In this document: positions 15,298 through 25,008 of the stretch, piece after piece
Numbering within the stretch: position 1 is the stretch's first letter
How the letters are laid out: each line of letters opens with the position of its first letter
DNA from: Anaerolineaceae bacterium
Lineage (GTDB): Bacteria > Chloroflexota > Anaerolineae > Anaerolineales > Anaerolineaceae
Length of the DNA stretch: 64,000 nucleotides
Direction of reading: 5' to 3'
Assembly (NCBI GenBank): GCA_012839565.1
Contig: DUMZ01000008.1
Span: 1-64,000 of the forward strand
The notes under the pieces: generated by a model
The model's input: only the letters and a program-made list of their open reading frames with translations
What the model was told of the DNA's origin: nothing
Databases searched by the model: none
Translations under genes and position numbers: made by a program

Positions 15298-18222
15298 ATG
15301 TCTGAGAAGGAGCTTTTAGAACCCCAGAACGAACATCAACTCGACATCGTTTGGCATGCTTTAGACTCCGAGAAAGTACTTGAAGAGCTCAAAGTACCCA
15401 TTGATACTGGTCTGACAACTGAAGAAGTTGAAAGACGACTTAAAGAATTTGGGCCCAACGCGTTGCAAGAACGCGCCGGAACCACTTTTTGGCAACGGCT
15501 TTGGGCACAAATCAATAGTTTTGTTATTTGGCTGCTGATTGGCGCCGCGGTGATTTCGGGTATTACCGCTATCATCGAAAAATCTTTCCCCACCGAAATG
15601 ATTGCTATTATGGCCATTGTGATTCTTAACGCCATCATGGGTATGATACAAGAATCCCGGGCTGAAGCTTCCCTGGCAGCGCTCAAAAAAATGGCGTCGC
15701 CCGAAGCACATGTATTGCGTGACGGCCACCGCCAAACCGTCCCTGCACCAGAACTGGTTCCTGGCGATATCGTCTTCGTTGAAGCTGGTTATTTTATTCC
15801 CGCAGATATTCGCCTGTTGGAAGCGGTGAACCTTAGCGTTGAAGAAGCTTCACTCACCGGCGAAAGCGTCCCCGCGAAAAAGACTGCAGAAGCACGCCTT
15901 GAAAAAGATATTCCCCTCGGCGACCGCGAAAACTCAGCCTTTATGGGCACAACGGTTACCTATGGGCGTGGCAAGGGCGTTGTTACCAGCACCGGTATGC
16001 ATACGCAGTTAGGTCTTATTGCCACCATGCTACAAGCCGTGGAAGACGAAGAAACACCCTTGCAGAAACGGCTTGACCAACTTGGCAAGACCCTGGGCAT
16101 CGCTGCGATTATCATCTGTATTTTGGTCTTTTTGGTTTCCGCTGCCCGGTTAATTTTCATGCACGAGGTTGAACTCGGTGGAGAAGAATTCTGGCGTGAA
16201 ATAATCAAACTCTTTATGGTCGCGGTATCGCTTGCTATCGCCGCTGTGCCCGAAGGCTTGCCAGCTGTGGTTACCATCAGCCTGGCAGGGGGTATGCGCG
16301 AAATGGTCAACCGCCACGCGCTTATCCGCCGCTTAAGCTCGGTTGAAACTTTGGGTTCTGTTACCACCATCTGCACAGATAAAACCGGTACGCTCACCCA
16401 AAACGAAATGACCGTTACCAAACTTTGGGTTGACGGTAAATTTGTGGATATCACCGGCATCGGTTATGACCCCGTTGGTGAGTTTTATGTTGATGGCGAA
16501 CAAATTGACCTTGCAAAAACACTGCCTGCTGCCAACACCGCGCTCTGGGTAGGAACACTTAACAACGATGCCTCTCTGGAACATGTTGGTGAAGTGGACG
16601 GCAAACCCAGTTTCCGCATGATCGGTGACCCAACTGAAGGTTCAATCCTGGTTGCAGCGGTAAAAGCAGGTGCGGTAACAACCGAACTCAACGAAAAATA
16701 TCCCCGCGAACAAGAAATCCCCTTCGACTCAACCCGCAAACGCATGGTAACTGTGCACGAAATTGTCAACCCAGGTGGTGGTGACATCTCGCCGTACTAT
16801 GCTGACGAAAAAACCAACTGGTATACCATTGCCGTAAAAGGCGCACCCGATGTGGTTTTAGGCTTATGTACTTATATAAGTGACTATGACAACAAGCCCA
16901 TCCCCTTAACAGACGAAATGCGCAAAAAAGTTTTGGCAGCTAACGAGGCTATGGCCGACGATGCCTTGCGTGTTTTGGGTGTGGCATATCGCCCGGTAGC
17001 CGAAGTGCCTGAGAAAGCTGAAGCTGAACAACTTGAGCATGAACTCATCTTTGTGGGTCTCATCGGCATGATCGACCCCTCACGGCCAGAAGTCAAACCC
17101 GCACTTGCTGCAGCGCAAACCGCTGGTGTTCGTTCTGTCATGATTACCGGCGACTTCCCCAACACCGCGCGCGCTATTGCAGCCGACATTGGTCTGTTGC
17201 AACCCGGTCACCAGGTGCTCACCGGTATGGAACTGGATAAGATTTCTGATGAAGAAATGGTTGAAACGGTCAAAATCACCGACGTTTACGCTCGTGTTAG
17301 TCCCGAGCATAAGATGCGCATTGTAGAAGCGCTGCGCAAGAACGGCGAAGTGGTTGCCATGACCGGCGACGGCGTTAACGACGCTCCCGCCATCAAGATG
17401 GCAGATATCGGCGTTGCTATGGGCATCACCGGTACTGACGTCGCCAAAGAAACCGCCGACATGGTGCTTACTGATGACAACTACGCTTCTATCGTTTCAG
17501 CAATTGAACAGGGACGTGTCATTTACAGCAACATTCGCAAGTTTGTTTACTTCCTGGTTTCGTGTAATGTCGCTGAGATTATGATTATCTTCCTGGCTGT
17601 TCTGTTTGGATGGCCACCCCCACTCACCGCGGTTCAACTTTTGTGGCTCAACCTGGTTACCGATGGCGCTCCCGCCCTGGCACTTGGTTCAGAAAAAGGC
17701 GACCCGGACATCATGCTTCACCCACCACGTCCGACAGATGAGCCAATCATCAACCGTTATATGGTGCGTGGCATCATTGCCCAGACTATCGCTATTACAT
17801 CAGCAACCTTACTCGCTTTCTATGTCGGCTGGAAAGGTGTTTCAATTTTCACTGGCAGTCTTGCAACGCTCAACTTTGCTGGCAGCCTTGATCTAGGCGA
17901 AACGATGGCGTTTGTCACCCTTTCGCTCAGCGAACTCTTTAGAGCCTTCACCGCGCGGTCAGAGTATTATCCGCTCAGAAAAATCGGTGTCTTTAGCAAC
18001 CGCAACATGAACCTTGCCGTTTTGTTCTCCAGCATCATGGTTCTGTTGGTTGTCTATTTGCCCTTCCTGAACGAGCCCTTCAACACCGTCCCGCTGTCTT
18101 GGTTCAACTGGGTAATTATGTTGCCCTTGATTTTCCTTCCATCCATTGTGGCGGAAATCATGAAAGCCATTGCTTATAAAGATCGTTTATCAGAAATAAA
18201 AAAAATGCAAAGCAAAGCTTAA
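15298..18222 (+). CDS. P-type cation-transporting ATPase, calcium-type (P2A, SERCA-like)
   Basis: A 974-aa membrane pump. An N-terminal cation-ATPase domain (residues 18-85) is followed by the actuator motif SLTGES, membrane segment 4 with PEGLP (the calcium-site motif of P2A pumps), the phosphorylation motif CTDKTGTLT, the nucleotide-binding domain, the hinge MTGDGVNDAPA, and segment 6 with LNLVTDGAPA. About ten membrane segments are visible, with the usual C-terminal four. Length is normal. It probably exports calcium or a related divalent cation using ATP; PEGLP together with NLVTDxxPA favours calcium, but manganese or sodium cannot be excluded. It is monocistronic, with a terminator at 18246. 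Confidence 0.92.
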   Translation: MSEKELLEPQNEHQLDIVWHALDSEKVLEELKVPIDTGLTTEEVERRLKEFGPNALQERAGTTFWQRLWAQINSFVIWLLIGAAVISGITAIIEKSFPTEMIAIMAIVILNAIMGMIQESRAEASLAALKKMASPEAHVLRDGHRQTVPAPELVPGDIVFVEAGYFIPADIRLLEAVNLSVEEASLTGESVPAKKTAEARLEKDIPLGDRENSAFMGTTVTYGRGKGVVTSTGMHTQLGLIATMLQAVEDEETPLQKRLDQLGKTLGIAAIIICILVFLVSAARLIFMHEVELGGEEFWREIIKLFMVAVSLAIAAVPEGLPAVVTISLAGGMREMVNRHALIRRLSSVETLGSVTTICTDKTGTLTQNEMTVTKLWVDGKFVDITGIGYDPVGEFYVDGEQIDLAKTLPAANTALWVGTLNNDASLEHVGEVDGKPSFRMIGDPTEGSILVAAVKAGAVTTELNEKYPREQEIPFDSTRKRMVTVHEIVNPGGGDISPYYADEKTNWYTIAVKGAPDVVLGLCTYISDYDNKPIPLTDEMRKKVLAANEAMADDALRVLGVAYRPVAEVPEKAEAEQLEHELIFVGLIGMIDPSRPEVKPALAAAQTAGVRSVMITGDFPNTARAIAADIGLLQPGHQVLTGMELDKISDEEMVETVKITDVYARVSPEHKMRIVEALRKNGEVVAMTGDGVNDAPAIKMADIGVAMGITGTDVAKETADMVLTDDNYASIVSAIEQGRVIYSNIRKFVYFLVSCNVAEIMIIFLAVLFGWPPPLTAVQLLWLNLVTDGAPALALGSEKGDPDIMLHPPRPTDEPIINRYMVRGIIAQTIAITSATLLAFYVGWKGVSIFTGSLATLNFAGSLDLGETMAFVTLSLSELFRAFTARSEYYPLRKIGVFSNRNMNLAVLFSSIMVLLVVYLPFLNEPFNTVPLSWFNWVIMLPLIFLPSIVAEIMKAIAYKDRLSEIKKMQSKA

Positions 18223-18245
18223 TATAAACAACTAAAACCTTTAGG

Positions 18246-18281
18246 AAAGAGCTTGTCAATTTGTTTGACAAGCTCTTTTTA
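18246..18281 (+). terminator. Rho-independent terminator after the P-type ATPase gene
   Basis: Perfect 14-bp stem AAAGAGCTTGTCAA / TTGACAAGCTCTTT with a short loop and a T-run. Confidence 0.92.
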
Positions 18282-18370
18282 CTTAATACAGGATTTTTTG
18301 ATACAATCTGAACGTTGATGTTTCCCGTTATTCATCAATTACTATCACTACTGAAAAGGTTGGTCCGATA

Positions 18371-19711
18371 ATGAATATCCCAGAACACAAAACACAAGAG
18401 ACTAAAGAAGAAAAACGCGCAAGGCATGCCTGGTACGCCTACGATTTTGGCAATTCAGCTTATGCTTCCATTATCCTTTTGGCTGTATTTTCCGCCTATT
18501 TTAAAAACGTCGTCGTTGGTGGTGCTGAAGGAACCCGATTGTGGGGTATCGCGGTAGGCGCTGCGGCGATAATTGTTGCTATACTTTCGCCCATCTTGGG
18601 CGCGATTGCCGATGTTGCCCGCTCTAAAAAACTCTTTTTAGGCATTTTCACCGCCATATCTATCGCTTTTACTGCGGCACTCTTTTTTGTTGGTCCAGGC
18701 GATGTTGTTATGGCAATGGTATTCTTTATTCTGGCTGAAATTGGCTATCGGGGCGCGCAGGTCTTTTATGACGCACTGTTGGTAGATGTCTCAACCCCCG
18801 AAACAGTTGGTAACATTTCCGGCAAGGGTTGGGCGATTGGTATGCTGGGAGGTATCCTTGCCCTGGTTCTCGTCCTGGTACCCATGCAATTCGCTGGTGA
18901 AGTTTTTAAACCTAATCACGCTTTTCTGATTACCGCGGTTGTCTTTTTAGTATCATCTATTCCAACCTTTTTGTATGTCAAAGAAAAGCACGAAGTTGTT
19001 GAACAACTGCCCCTTGGAAAATTGATTAAGGACTCTTTCCAGAAGCTGGCAAACACCTTTAAAGAGATTCGCACCTACAAAGAATTCTTGCGTTATATGT
19101 TTGCCTTTCTTATCTACAACGACGGCATCATGATGCTGATGGACTTTGCCGCGATTATCGGTGGTACCCTGTTCGGACTGGGCACCGTCGAATTGCTGCT
19201 CTTTGTGATCCTTATCCACATCACCGGCGCGGTGGGCGCGTTGCTCTTTGGCCGCATCGCGGACCGTTACAGCAGTAAGATAAGCGTTATTTACTCCTTG
19301 CTTATCCTTATCGTTTCCCTGGCTTGTTTGTATTTTGTTGGTGACAGCAAGATAGCCTTTTTTATCATCGGCGCGTTTGCTGGCTTTTCGCTTAGTGGCG
19401 CGCAGGCCGTTAGCCGCACCATGGTCAGCCAGCTGGCACCACCCGATAAAATGACCGAATTTTACGGTTTCCTTTCTGTTGCCGGACGTACTTCAACCTT
19501 CGTTGGCCCATTGGTCTTTAGCACCCTGGCCTATCGCATGAACAACTACTACGTCAACATCGGCTGGACGGCGGAAGCCGCTGAAAATGGTGGTCAATAC
19601 TGGGGTATTGGCTCAATTATCTTCTTCCTTGTTGTTGGTTTAGCGATATTGTTGACTGTGCGCGAAGTTACTGCCAGTAACCCGATGGTCTATCCGGACA
19701 AACAACAATAA
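18371..19711 (+). CDS. UMF1-family (Atg22-like) MFS transporter
   Basis: A 446-aa integral membrane protein with about 12 membrane segments. The start WYAYDFGNSAYASIILLAVF is the hallmark N-terminal motif (W-x-x-Y-D-x-[GA]-N-[ST]-x-[FY]-x) of the UMF1/Atg22-like family, and the RGAQVFYDALLVDV segment matches its conserved fourth helix (Y-N-[AS]-x-L-x-x-[IV]). Family members are proposed to export amino acids or other small molecules; the substrate here is unknown. The gene is flanked by terminators or gaps on the upstream side and lies 37 bp before galE, so the two may be cotranscribed. Confidence 0.85.
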   Translation: MNIPEHKTQETKEEKRARHAWYAYDFGNSAYASIILLAVFSAYFKNVVVGGAEGTRLWGIAVGAAAIIVAILSPILGAIADVARSKKLFLGIFTAISIAFTAALFFVGPGDVVMAMVFFILAEIGYRGAQVFYDALLVDVSTPETVGNISGKGWAIGMLGGILALVLVLVPMQFAGEVFKPNHAFLITAVVFLVSSIPTFLYVKEKHEVVEQLPLGKLIKDSFQKLANTFKEIRTYKEFLRYMFAFLIYNDGIMMLMDFAAIIGGTLFGLGTVELLLFVILIHITGAVGALLFGRIADRYSSKISVIYSLLILIVSLACLYFVGDSKIAFFIIGAFAGFSLSGAQAVSRTMVSQLAPPDKMTEFYGFLSVAGRTSTFVGPLVFSTLAYRMNNYYVNIGWTAEAAENGGQYWGIGSIIFFLVVGLAILLTVREVTASNPMVYPDKQQ

Positions 19712-19748
19712 ACGACCTGGTTTCTAAAACCATAAAGGAGTTTGTGCT

Positions 19749-20762
19749 ATGAAAATTTTAATCACCGGTGGGGCTGGCTACATAGGCAGTACAATCGCAT
19801 CCGCGCTGGCAGATGCTGGGCATACACCCATTTTGCTTGACTCGCTCATCACTGGACGGGAAGAATTTGCCAAATTGCACACCTTTTATCACGCGGATAT
19901 CGCCGACCAGGACGCTGTACGCCAAATTTTTGAAGACCATCCCGATATTTACGCTACCATTCACTGCGCGGCGCTCATTGTCGTCCCCGAATCGGTGGAA
20001 AAGCCCTACGAATACTACACCGAAAACGTGGTCAAATCGATGCGCTTCTTCAAACAACTCGCTGACCTGGGCCATCACCGCGTTGTATTTAGCTCATCGG
20101 CAGCCATTTATGACGTTGTGCCAGGCTTTATGGTGCGCGAAGACTCACCTCTCATGCCACTTAGCCCCTATTCCCGCACAAAATATATGATGGAAATGGT
20201 GCTCAAGGACTTTTGCAAAGCTTATGGGCTCAATGCCATCGCTTTGCGCTACTTCAACCCCATCGGCGCCGATCCGAAGATGCGCACAGGTCTGCATATC
20301 CAGTACCCCAGCCATTTGATTGGTAAGCTGGTTTCGGTAGCTTTGGGACACGAAGAAGTCTTTAATCTCACCGGCGTGGACTGGCCCACGCGCGATGGTT
20401 CCGGTCTGCGCGACTATATTCACGTTTGGGATTTAGCCCAGGCGCATCTCAAAGCTGTTGAAAATTTTGAAAAAGCCATTACCCAGGGCGCGGAAGAAGA
20501 AGGTCTACCCTACATCGTCATTAATCTTGGCAGTGGCAATGGCGTGACCGTGAAAGAATTTGTCGCCGCGTTTGAAAAAGTTTATGGCCAAAAAGTGCCT
20601 GTTGCCATCAAGCCACCCCGTCCTGGCGACGTAGCCGGCGCGTATGCCAACGCTGACCGCGCAGAAAAGCTTTTGGGCTGGAAAGCGGAGCTGTCTATTG
20701 AAGAAGGCATCCGCGACGCGCTCAAATGGGGCAAGGTGAGAGATACGATTATTCACTATTGA
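19749..20762 (+). CDS. galE: UDP-glucose 4-epimerase
   Basis: A 337-aa short-chain dehydrogenase/reductase of the extended class. It has the NAD-binding TGGAGYIGS at the N-terminus, the catalytic Ser in FSSSAAIYD, and YSRTKYMME (Tyr-x-x-x-Lys). The later ALRYFNPIGADP and GSGLRDYIHVWDLA motifs are diagnostic of GalE. It interconverts UDP-glucose and UDP-galactose to supply surface polysaccharide and allow galactose use. AAAGGAG lies upstream of the start. No other gal gene is adjacent. Two hairpin terminators follow. Confidence 0.93.
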   Translation: MKILITGGAGYIGSTIASALADAGHTPILLDSLITGREEFAKLHTFYHADIADQDAVRQIFEDHPDIYATIHCAALIVVPESVEKPYEYYTENVVKSMRFFKQLADLGHHRVVFSSSAAIYDVVPGFMVREDSPLMPLSPYSRTKYMMEMVLKDFCKAYGLNAIALRYFNPIGADPKMRTGLHIQYPSHLIGKLVSVALGHEEVFNLTGVDWPTRDGSGLRDYIHVWDLAQAHLKAVENFEKAITQGAEEEGLPYIVINLGSGNGVTVKEFVAAFEKVYGQKVPVAIKPPRPGDVAGAYANADRAEKLLGWKAELSIEEGIRDALKWGKVRDTIIHY

Positions 20763-20778
20763 TGGTGTGATAAAATTT

Positions 20779-20802
20779 AACGGGGTCTTCTGACCCCGTT
20801 TG
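20779..20802 (+). terminator. Hairpin after galE
   Basis: AACGGGGTC, loop TTCT, GACCCCGTT: 9-bp perfect stem, short T-run only. Confidence 0.7.
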
Positions 20803-20821
20803 AATTGCTTATCTGTATTTT

Positions 20822-20850
20822 GCCGACAATTACTTTTATTGTCGGTTTTT
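20822..20850 (+). terminator. Second Rho-independent terminator after galE
   Basis: CCGACAAT, 7-nt loop, ATTGTCGG followed by TTTTTC. Confidence 0.85.
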
Positions 20851-20930
20851 CTTATTAATTTAAATTTCTCATCATAATAAATCACACGCCCACGATATTC
20901 GCAGGCGTTGTTCATTGCTGATTGAAATAT

Positions 20931-21614
20931 TTAATTCCAGTGCGGTGGTGCGGGGACAGGTTCCTTTACGCGTCCTTTCAGGAACAAGGCAATCAGCAGA
21001 CCAAACACAAATCCGCCAATGTGCGCCCAGTATGCCACACCGCCTTGCGCAGTGGACACCATGGAGCCTAGCCCACTGAAAAATTGCGTTACAAACCACA
21101 ATCCTAAAACCAGTACGGCCGGCAAGGGACGCAAGCGCATAAAGAATCCAAACGGGATAAAGGTGTAAACTCTGGAACTTGGGTAAAAGACGAGATAGGC
21201 ACCCAAAACGCCCGCAATTGCCCCCGATGCACCTAGCGTTGGCACAACAGAGTTGACGTTAAAGACAATATGCAAAATACTGGCAAAAACTCCAGCACCC
21301 AGGTAAAAAAGCAGGTAGCCCAAATGCCCCAGGCGGTCTTCAATGTTATCGCCAAATATCCAGAGATAAAGCATATTGCTGACCAGGTGCAACCAGCCGG
21401 CATGCATAAACATGGCAGTGAAGAAGTTTTTAACCACGCCCAGCGAGAAGTTTTGAGTGACTTCGGCTGGGATAAGTGCGTGTTCCATGACGATGGCTTC
21501 CGCTTTTTGCGGATTGACAAACATCGTCATAAAGACAATGATGTTAATAGCGATTAATGCGTAATTGACGTAAGGAATACGTTTGGTTCTAATTTCATCA
21601 CGAATAGGAATCAT
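20931..21614 (-). CDS. Rhomboid family intramembrane serine protease
   Basis: A 227-aa integral membrane protease. The catalytic Ser lies in LGASGAIAGVLGAY (GxSG, about residue 132) and the catalytic His in YWAHIGGFVFG (about residue 193). An N-terminal membrane segment and the MFMHAGWLHLVSNMLYLWIF helix (the HxxxN-type oxyanion helix) complete the six-helix fold. It cleaves membrane proteins inside the bilayer. AGGAGG precedes the ATG at 21614. It follows the acyltransferase gene by 8 bp and probably belongs to the minus-strand run that begins at 24949. Confidence 0.92.
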   Translation of the reverse strand: MIPIRDEIRTKRIPYVNYALIAINIIVFMTMFVNPQKAEAIVMEHALIPAEVTQNFSLGVVKNFFTAMFMHAGWLHLVSNMLYLWIFGDNIEDRLGHLGYLLFYLGAGVFASILHIVFNVNSVVPTLGASGAIAGVLGAYLVFYPSSRVYTFIPFGFFMRLRPLPAVLVLGLWFVTQFFSGLGSMVSTAQGGVAYWAHIGGFVFGLLIALFLKGRVKEPVPAPPHWN

Positions 21615-21622
21615 CGTGCCTC

Positions 21623-22321
21623 CTAAGATTCGGTAGCGTTTTTCTTTTCTTCAATTTCAGCCAAGAGGCTTTTTAGGCGCGGATGATCGGCATAAAAGCC
21701 ACGTTGCTCTTCGGGAATAAGGACGGCGATGCGACACATGATTTCATCCAGCGCGCGTTCCACGTAGTCACGGTTGTGTTCGTTTTCTTCGCGTTCTGGC
21801 AAATAAAAGGCTTCACCAAATTTAATGGTGACATCCATTTTGCGCCATTTTCTGATGGCTTTGCCCATATCCGCTGTTCCAACAAGCCCTACCGGAATAA
21901 TCGGCACACCGGTTTTCATGGCAATCAGCACCGCGCCTGGTTTAGCTTTGATTAATTTGCCGGAACGCGAGCGTCGTCCTTCAGGAGCAAGACCAACAAT
22001 CCAGCCTTTTTTAAGATAGTCAGCTGTTTCGCGCATGGCTTTAAAATCGCTTTCGCCACGGTCAAGCCATATAACCCCTAATTTTTTGAGTATCGTACCG
22101 AAAAAGAGCGCCCTGCGATAGTTACTTGCGGTCAAGGCAATCACATCTTTGCGTTTTGTGGAAAGCATCAAAAACACAACATCAAGACGGCTGATGTGGT
22201 TGGTAACCAGCAAGGCACCATTGAGCGATTCGGGAATTTCAGCATTATAAATTTTCTGATTGCAAAACCTGTCAATCAGTTTTTGGATTACATTCAGCAA
22301 GCCATCACGACTGATAGTCAT
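21623..22321 (-). CDS. 1-acyl-glycerol-3-phosphate acyltransferase (PlsC family)
   Basis: A 232-aa membrane-associated acyltransferase. The NHISRLDVVFL (NHxxxxD catalytic) motif and APEGRRSRSG (glycerophosphate-binding) motif are present, plus a later VPIIPVGLVG block. It would acylate lysophosphatidic acid in membrane-lipid synthesis. A longer frame begins at 22396 within the upstream gene; the ATG at 22321, four bases after the upstream stop and with TGGAG ahead, is more likely. It sits between the two intramembrane protease genes, which suggests coordinated membrane biogenesis (inference). Confidence 0.88.
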   Translation of the reverse strand: MTISRDGLLNVIQKLIDRFCNQKIYNAEIPESLNGALLVTNHISRLDVVFLMLSTKRKDVIALTASNYRRALFFGTILKKLGVIWLDRGESDFKAMRETADYLKKGWIVGLAPEGRRSRSGKLIKAKPGAVLIAMKTGVPIIPVGLVGTADMGKAIRKWRKMDVTIKFGEAFYLPEREENEHNRDYVERALDEIMCRIAVLIPEEQRGFYADHPRLKSLLAEIEEKKNATES

Positions 22322-22325
22322 CAGA

Positions 22326-23576
22326 TTATACGCTCCAGTTGGACATTCCCGCGGGATCGTGTGGCAAGTAAGGACTTGGCTGATGGTCTTTATCAATCGG
22401 CTCTCGCATAATTTTATGACTCAACATCAAATAAGCCACCATAATAGCCACAAAAAGGAAACCCAGGCTGAAATAAACAGTGGCATCGGGAACATTGATA
22501 GAAAATTGAGAAAGCAGCCCTTGCACAACCGCATTAGAATTCCACAGGCTATGCACAAGGAAAGCAATGATGTATGCCCCAAGAGCTTGTTTTGGGCGCT
22601 TTTCGCGCCAGCTTTTCGCCAGTCCCCATCCCACAATGCCACCGGTAAAAGTGTGCAGGACTAAAGCGCCCGCTCTGCCAAGCACAAAGTAAAGCCAATC
22701 TGGAAAGTTCGTCATCAACACACCTTGTACTGCCCCAAACATAAGAGATTCAATGAGTCCAAAGCCCGCGCCACTCATTAATCCCGCAATCCAACCTTCA
22801 CGCGGGCTGATATGGCGAGGTTTAAGGAACCAAACCCCAATCGTTTTAAAAAGTTCTTCAATGATCGGTCCGGAAATGGTGATCACAAAAAGAACAAGCA
22901 GAACAAAGTTACCATCAAACGACATGTCTTCAAGGTACGTTTCGGGATTCAGGGTTAAGTTATTCAACATTGCGCCAAGATCGATGTTCTTAAAAACAGT
23001 TGCCATAGTTATTGCAACAACAATAACAAAGACAAATATTTCCAGAAGAAGAATATAGAAAGTACTAAAGCTCATGCTGAAACTAAAGAGCCCGCTATCG
23101 CGCTTAACGTTCGCGCCCCAGGAATCGCGCAATCCGAGTTTTAGAATCCAAAGCATGGCGACGGATAATGCCAGGACGGTATTCAATGGGAGCAAAAACG
23201 CAGGCATACGCGGCGCGTTAATAACAAAGTATCCTGCTACGAGCAGCGGAGGCAAAAATGCGATGCTAAAATAGATCCATTTTGTGTCTTTCTTAGGCTG
23301 TTGTGCTTTGGTTTTATCATAATAGACCTGGCGAGACTTGATAGCCGATACCAAAGCTATTCCAGCTAAAAACAAAAAAACAAACCCCATCGTCCAAAAG
23401 GAGGGGATAGCCTCTCTTAATTCTCTCAGTGTTCCACTTACGGCAACGCCGACAAAACTTAAGATCGAAATTCCAAAAAAGACAAGAACAACAAGAATGG
23501 ACACCACCAGTTGGGCGGTATCCATCCATGTTGATTTTCTTTGCTTAGGCTCTTGTACAGCTTGTGGGTAATTCAC
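22326..23576 (-). CDS. PrsW-family intramembrane metalloprotease
   Basis: A 416-aa protein with about nine membrane segments. The family motifs are visible: GPIIEELFKTIG (EExxK, metal-binding), then GLIESLMFG, HTFTGGIVGWG and HSLWN further along, giving the conserved Glu and His ligands. PrsW in Bacillus cleaves the anti-sigma factor RsiW. Two anti-sigma systems are encoded in this window, so a link is possible but not shown by position. The frame opens with GTG at 23576, two bases after the stop of the upstream gene, consistent with translational coupling. It is longer than B. subtilis PrsW (about 218 aa), mostly from extra N-terminal helices. Confidence 0.85.
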   Translation of the reverse strand: MNYPQAVQEPKQRKSTWMDTAQLVVSILVVLVFFGISILSFVGVAVSGTLRELREAIPSFWTMGFVFLFLAGIALVSAIKSRQVYYDKTKAQQPKKDTKWIYFSIAFLPPLLVAGYFVINAPRMPAFLLPLNTVLALSVAMLWILKLGLRDSWGANVKRDSGLFSFSMSFSTFYILLLEIFVFVIVVAITMATVFKNIDLGAMLNNLTLNPETYLEDMSFDGNFVLLVLFVITISGPIIEELFKTIGVWFLKPRHISPREGWIAGLMSGAGFGLIESLMFGAVQGVLMTNFPDWLYFVLGRAGALVLHTFTGGIVGWGLAKSWREKRPKQALGAYIIAFLVHSLWNSNAVVQGLLSQFSINVPDATVYFSLGFLFVAIMVAYLMLSHKIMREPIDKDHQPSPYLPHDPAGMSNWSV

Positions 23577-23578
23577 GG

Positions 23579-24949
23579 CTAATTTTCTTCGATTGTGATT
23601 CTGATAATCTTGTCACCTTCAAAATCAGGCGCGGGCTGGGCGGAAGGATCGCGCAGCGTGATGCTCTTCAGCACATCTACGCCTTCAATCAATCGTCCCA
23701 TAATCGTATAGCCACCGTTAAGCCATTCGGCAGGTTCAAAGGTGATAAAGAACTGACTGCCACTGCTTGAAGGTGCATTGGTCTTTGCTACAGCCAACAT
23801 ATAGGGTTGGTCAAACAAAAGCTCGGGGTGCGTTTCTTCCGCATAGGTGTATCCAGGGCCAGACATACCTGAACCAGTTGGGTCACCTCCTTGTGCCATG
23901 AAGTCTTGCAGCACGCGGTGGAAGGTTACGCCATCATAAAAGCCCGATTGAGAAAGATACACGAAGGAGTTAACCGCCAAAGGCGCGACGTTGGGGTAAA
24001 GTTCAAAAACCATCTTGCCCTTTTCGGTTTCCATCGTGGCGATATAAGTTTTTTCCGGGTCGATAACGAAAGGAGGGCATTCAAACGAAAGTTTTGCCTC
24101 AGCTTTCATCGTGTCAACTACCAGTCCAAGGGTTGAGGCATACCAGCTTTGTTGCCAGGGATAACCATTGATAAACAAAGACGGGGTAGCGTTGATGCCT
24201 AGACTCAGATGAAATTCGGTTTGTTCGGTTATTTTATTAACGATTTCTTCACTGACGACATCAGCACTGAATTGTTCCACATCCAAACCAAGTTCTTCGG
24301 CGGCATCGTTTAACCACTCGGTAAAACCTTCAATGGTCAAACTATTCCAGTCTTGTTGTTTTGCAAAGATATGGTCATGCATTTCCCAGAACTTGCCTTG
24401 CAGACCAGCAGCTTCGGCAGCCTGTGCGGCAAGGGGAGCTAAATTATGGAATGACAAAGGCAAAGGGCGATAAACCAGGCGTACGTCATCGGGATAAGTT
24501 TCAAGCAACTTGTGAGATTCGCTGGCAAAAAGCGCGCAGTAAGGACATTGGAAATCGGTATAGAAAATGATGGTCATTAACGCATCTTCTGAACCCAAAA
24601 CCCAGTCTTCTTCACTGACTTCAGGAATGTCAGGAATTTGATATTGCACGCGGATCTCATCAGACAAAGGCGCGAACAGCGGTTCACCAGGCGTACAAGC
24701 CATGCGATTGTCATCAGTTGTCAGCGGATCAGTGCTCGTGCGCGTTAGCGCAAAGATGTCCTCAGCTGATTTACTGCCCAGTTCTGATTCTACGGCAGGG
24801 TCAGTAAGTTCGATTTCGATTGGTTCGTCGGTTTCTTCTTTGGAAGCTTGGGTAGACATGTTCTCGGGAACGGGCACTGTGCCTTTGCACGCGCTAAGCA
24901 ATAAAGCACCCATCAAGAGAACCAGCAAAAGTTTTGATATTTTTTTCAT
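23579..24949 (-). CDS. Lipoprotein fusion of a DsbA-like thiol oxidoreductase and a cyclophilin peptidyl-prolyl isomerase
   Basis: A 456-aa exported lipoprotein (lipobox LLLSAC, residues 16-21). Residues about 98-280 form a DsbA/DsbG-type thioredoxin fold: TDFQCPYCALF (CxxC) and NATPSLFING (cis-Pro strand). Residues about 300-455 are a complete cyclophilin domain: FELYPNVAPLAVNSFVYLSQ, FHRVLQDFMAQGGDPTGSG and GSQFFITFEPAEWLNGGYTI. The joined domains would make and rearrange disulfides and isomerise prolines in the same protein outside the membrane. The start follows AAAGGATC. The order Dsb-cyclophilin, PrsW, PlsC, rhomboid looks like an envelope-protein operon. Confidence 0.93.
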   Translation of the reverse strand: MKKISKLLLVLLMGALLLSACKGTVPVPENMSTQASKEETDEPIEIELTDPAVESELGSKSAEDIFALTRTSTDPLTTDDNRMACTPGEPLFAPLSDEIRVQYQIPDIPEVSEEDWVLGSEDALMTIIFYTDFQCPYCALFASESHKLLETYPDDVRLVYRPLPLSFHNLAPLAAQAAEAAGLQGKFWEMHDHIFAKQQDWNSLTIEGFTEWLNDAAEELGLDVEQFSADVVSEEIVNKITEQTEFHLSLGINATPSLFINGYPWQQSWYASTLGLVVDTMKAEAKLSFECPPFVIDPEKTYIATMETEKGKMVFELYPNVAPLAVNSFVYLSQSGFYDGVTFHRVLQDFMAQGGDPTGSGMSGPGYTYAEETHPELLFDQPYMLAVAKTNAPSSSGSQFFITFEPAEWLNGGYTIMGRLIEGVDVLKSITLRDPSAQPAPDFEGDKIIRITIEEN

Positions 24950-25008
24950 ATGATCCTTTCATCCGTTCAGGCAAACGCCTTTGTCGGTTCATTTACAATA
25001 GTTCGTAA

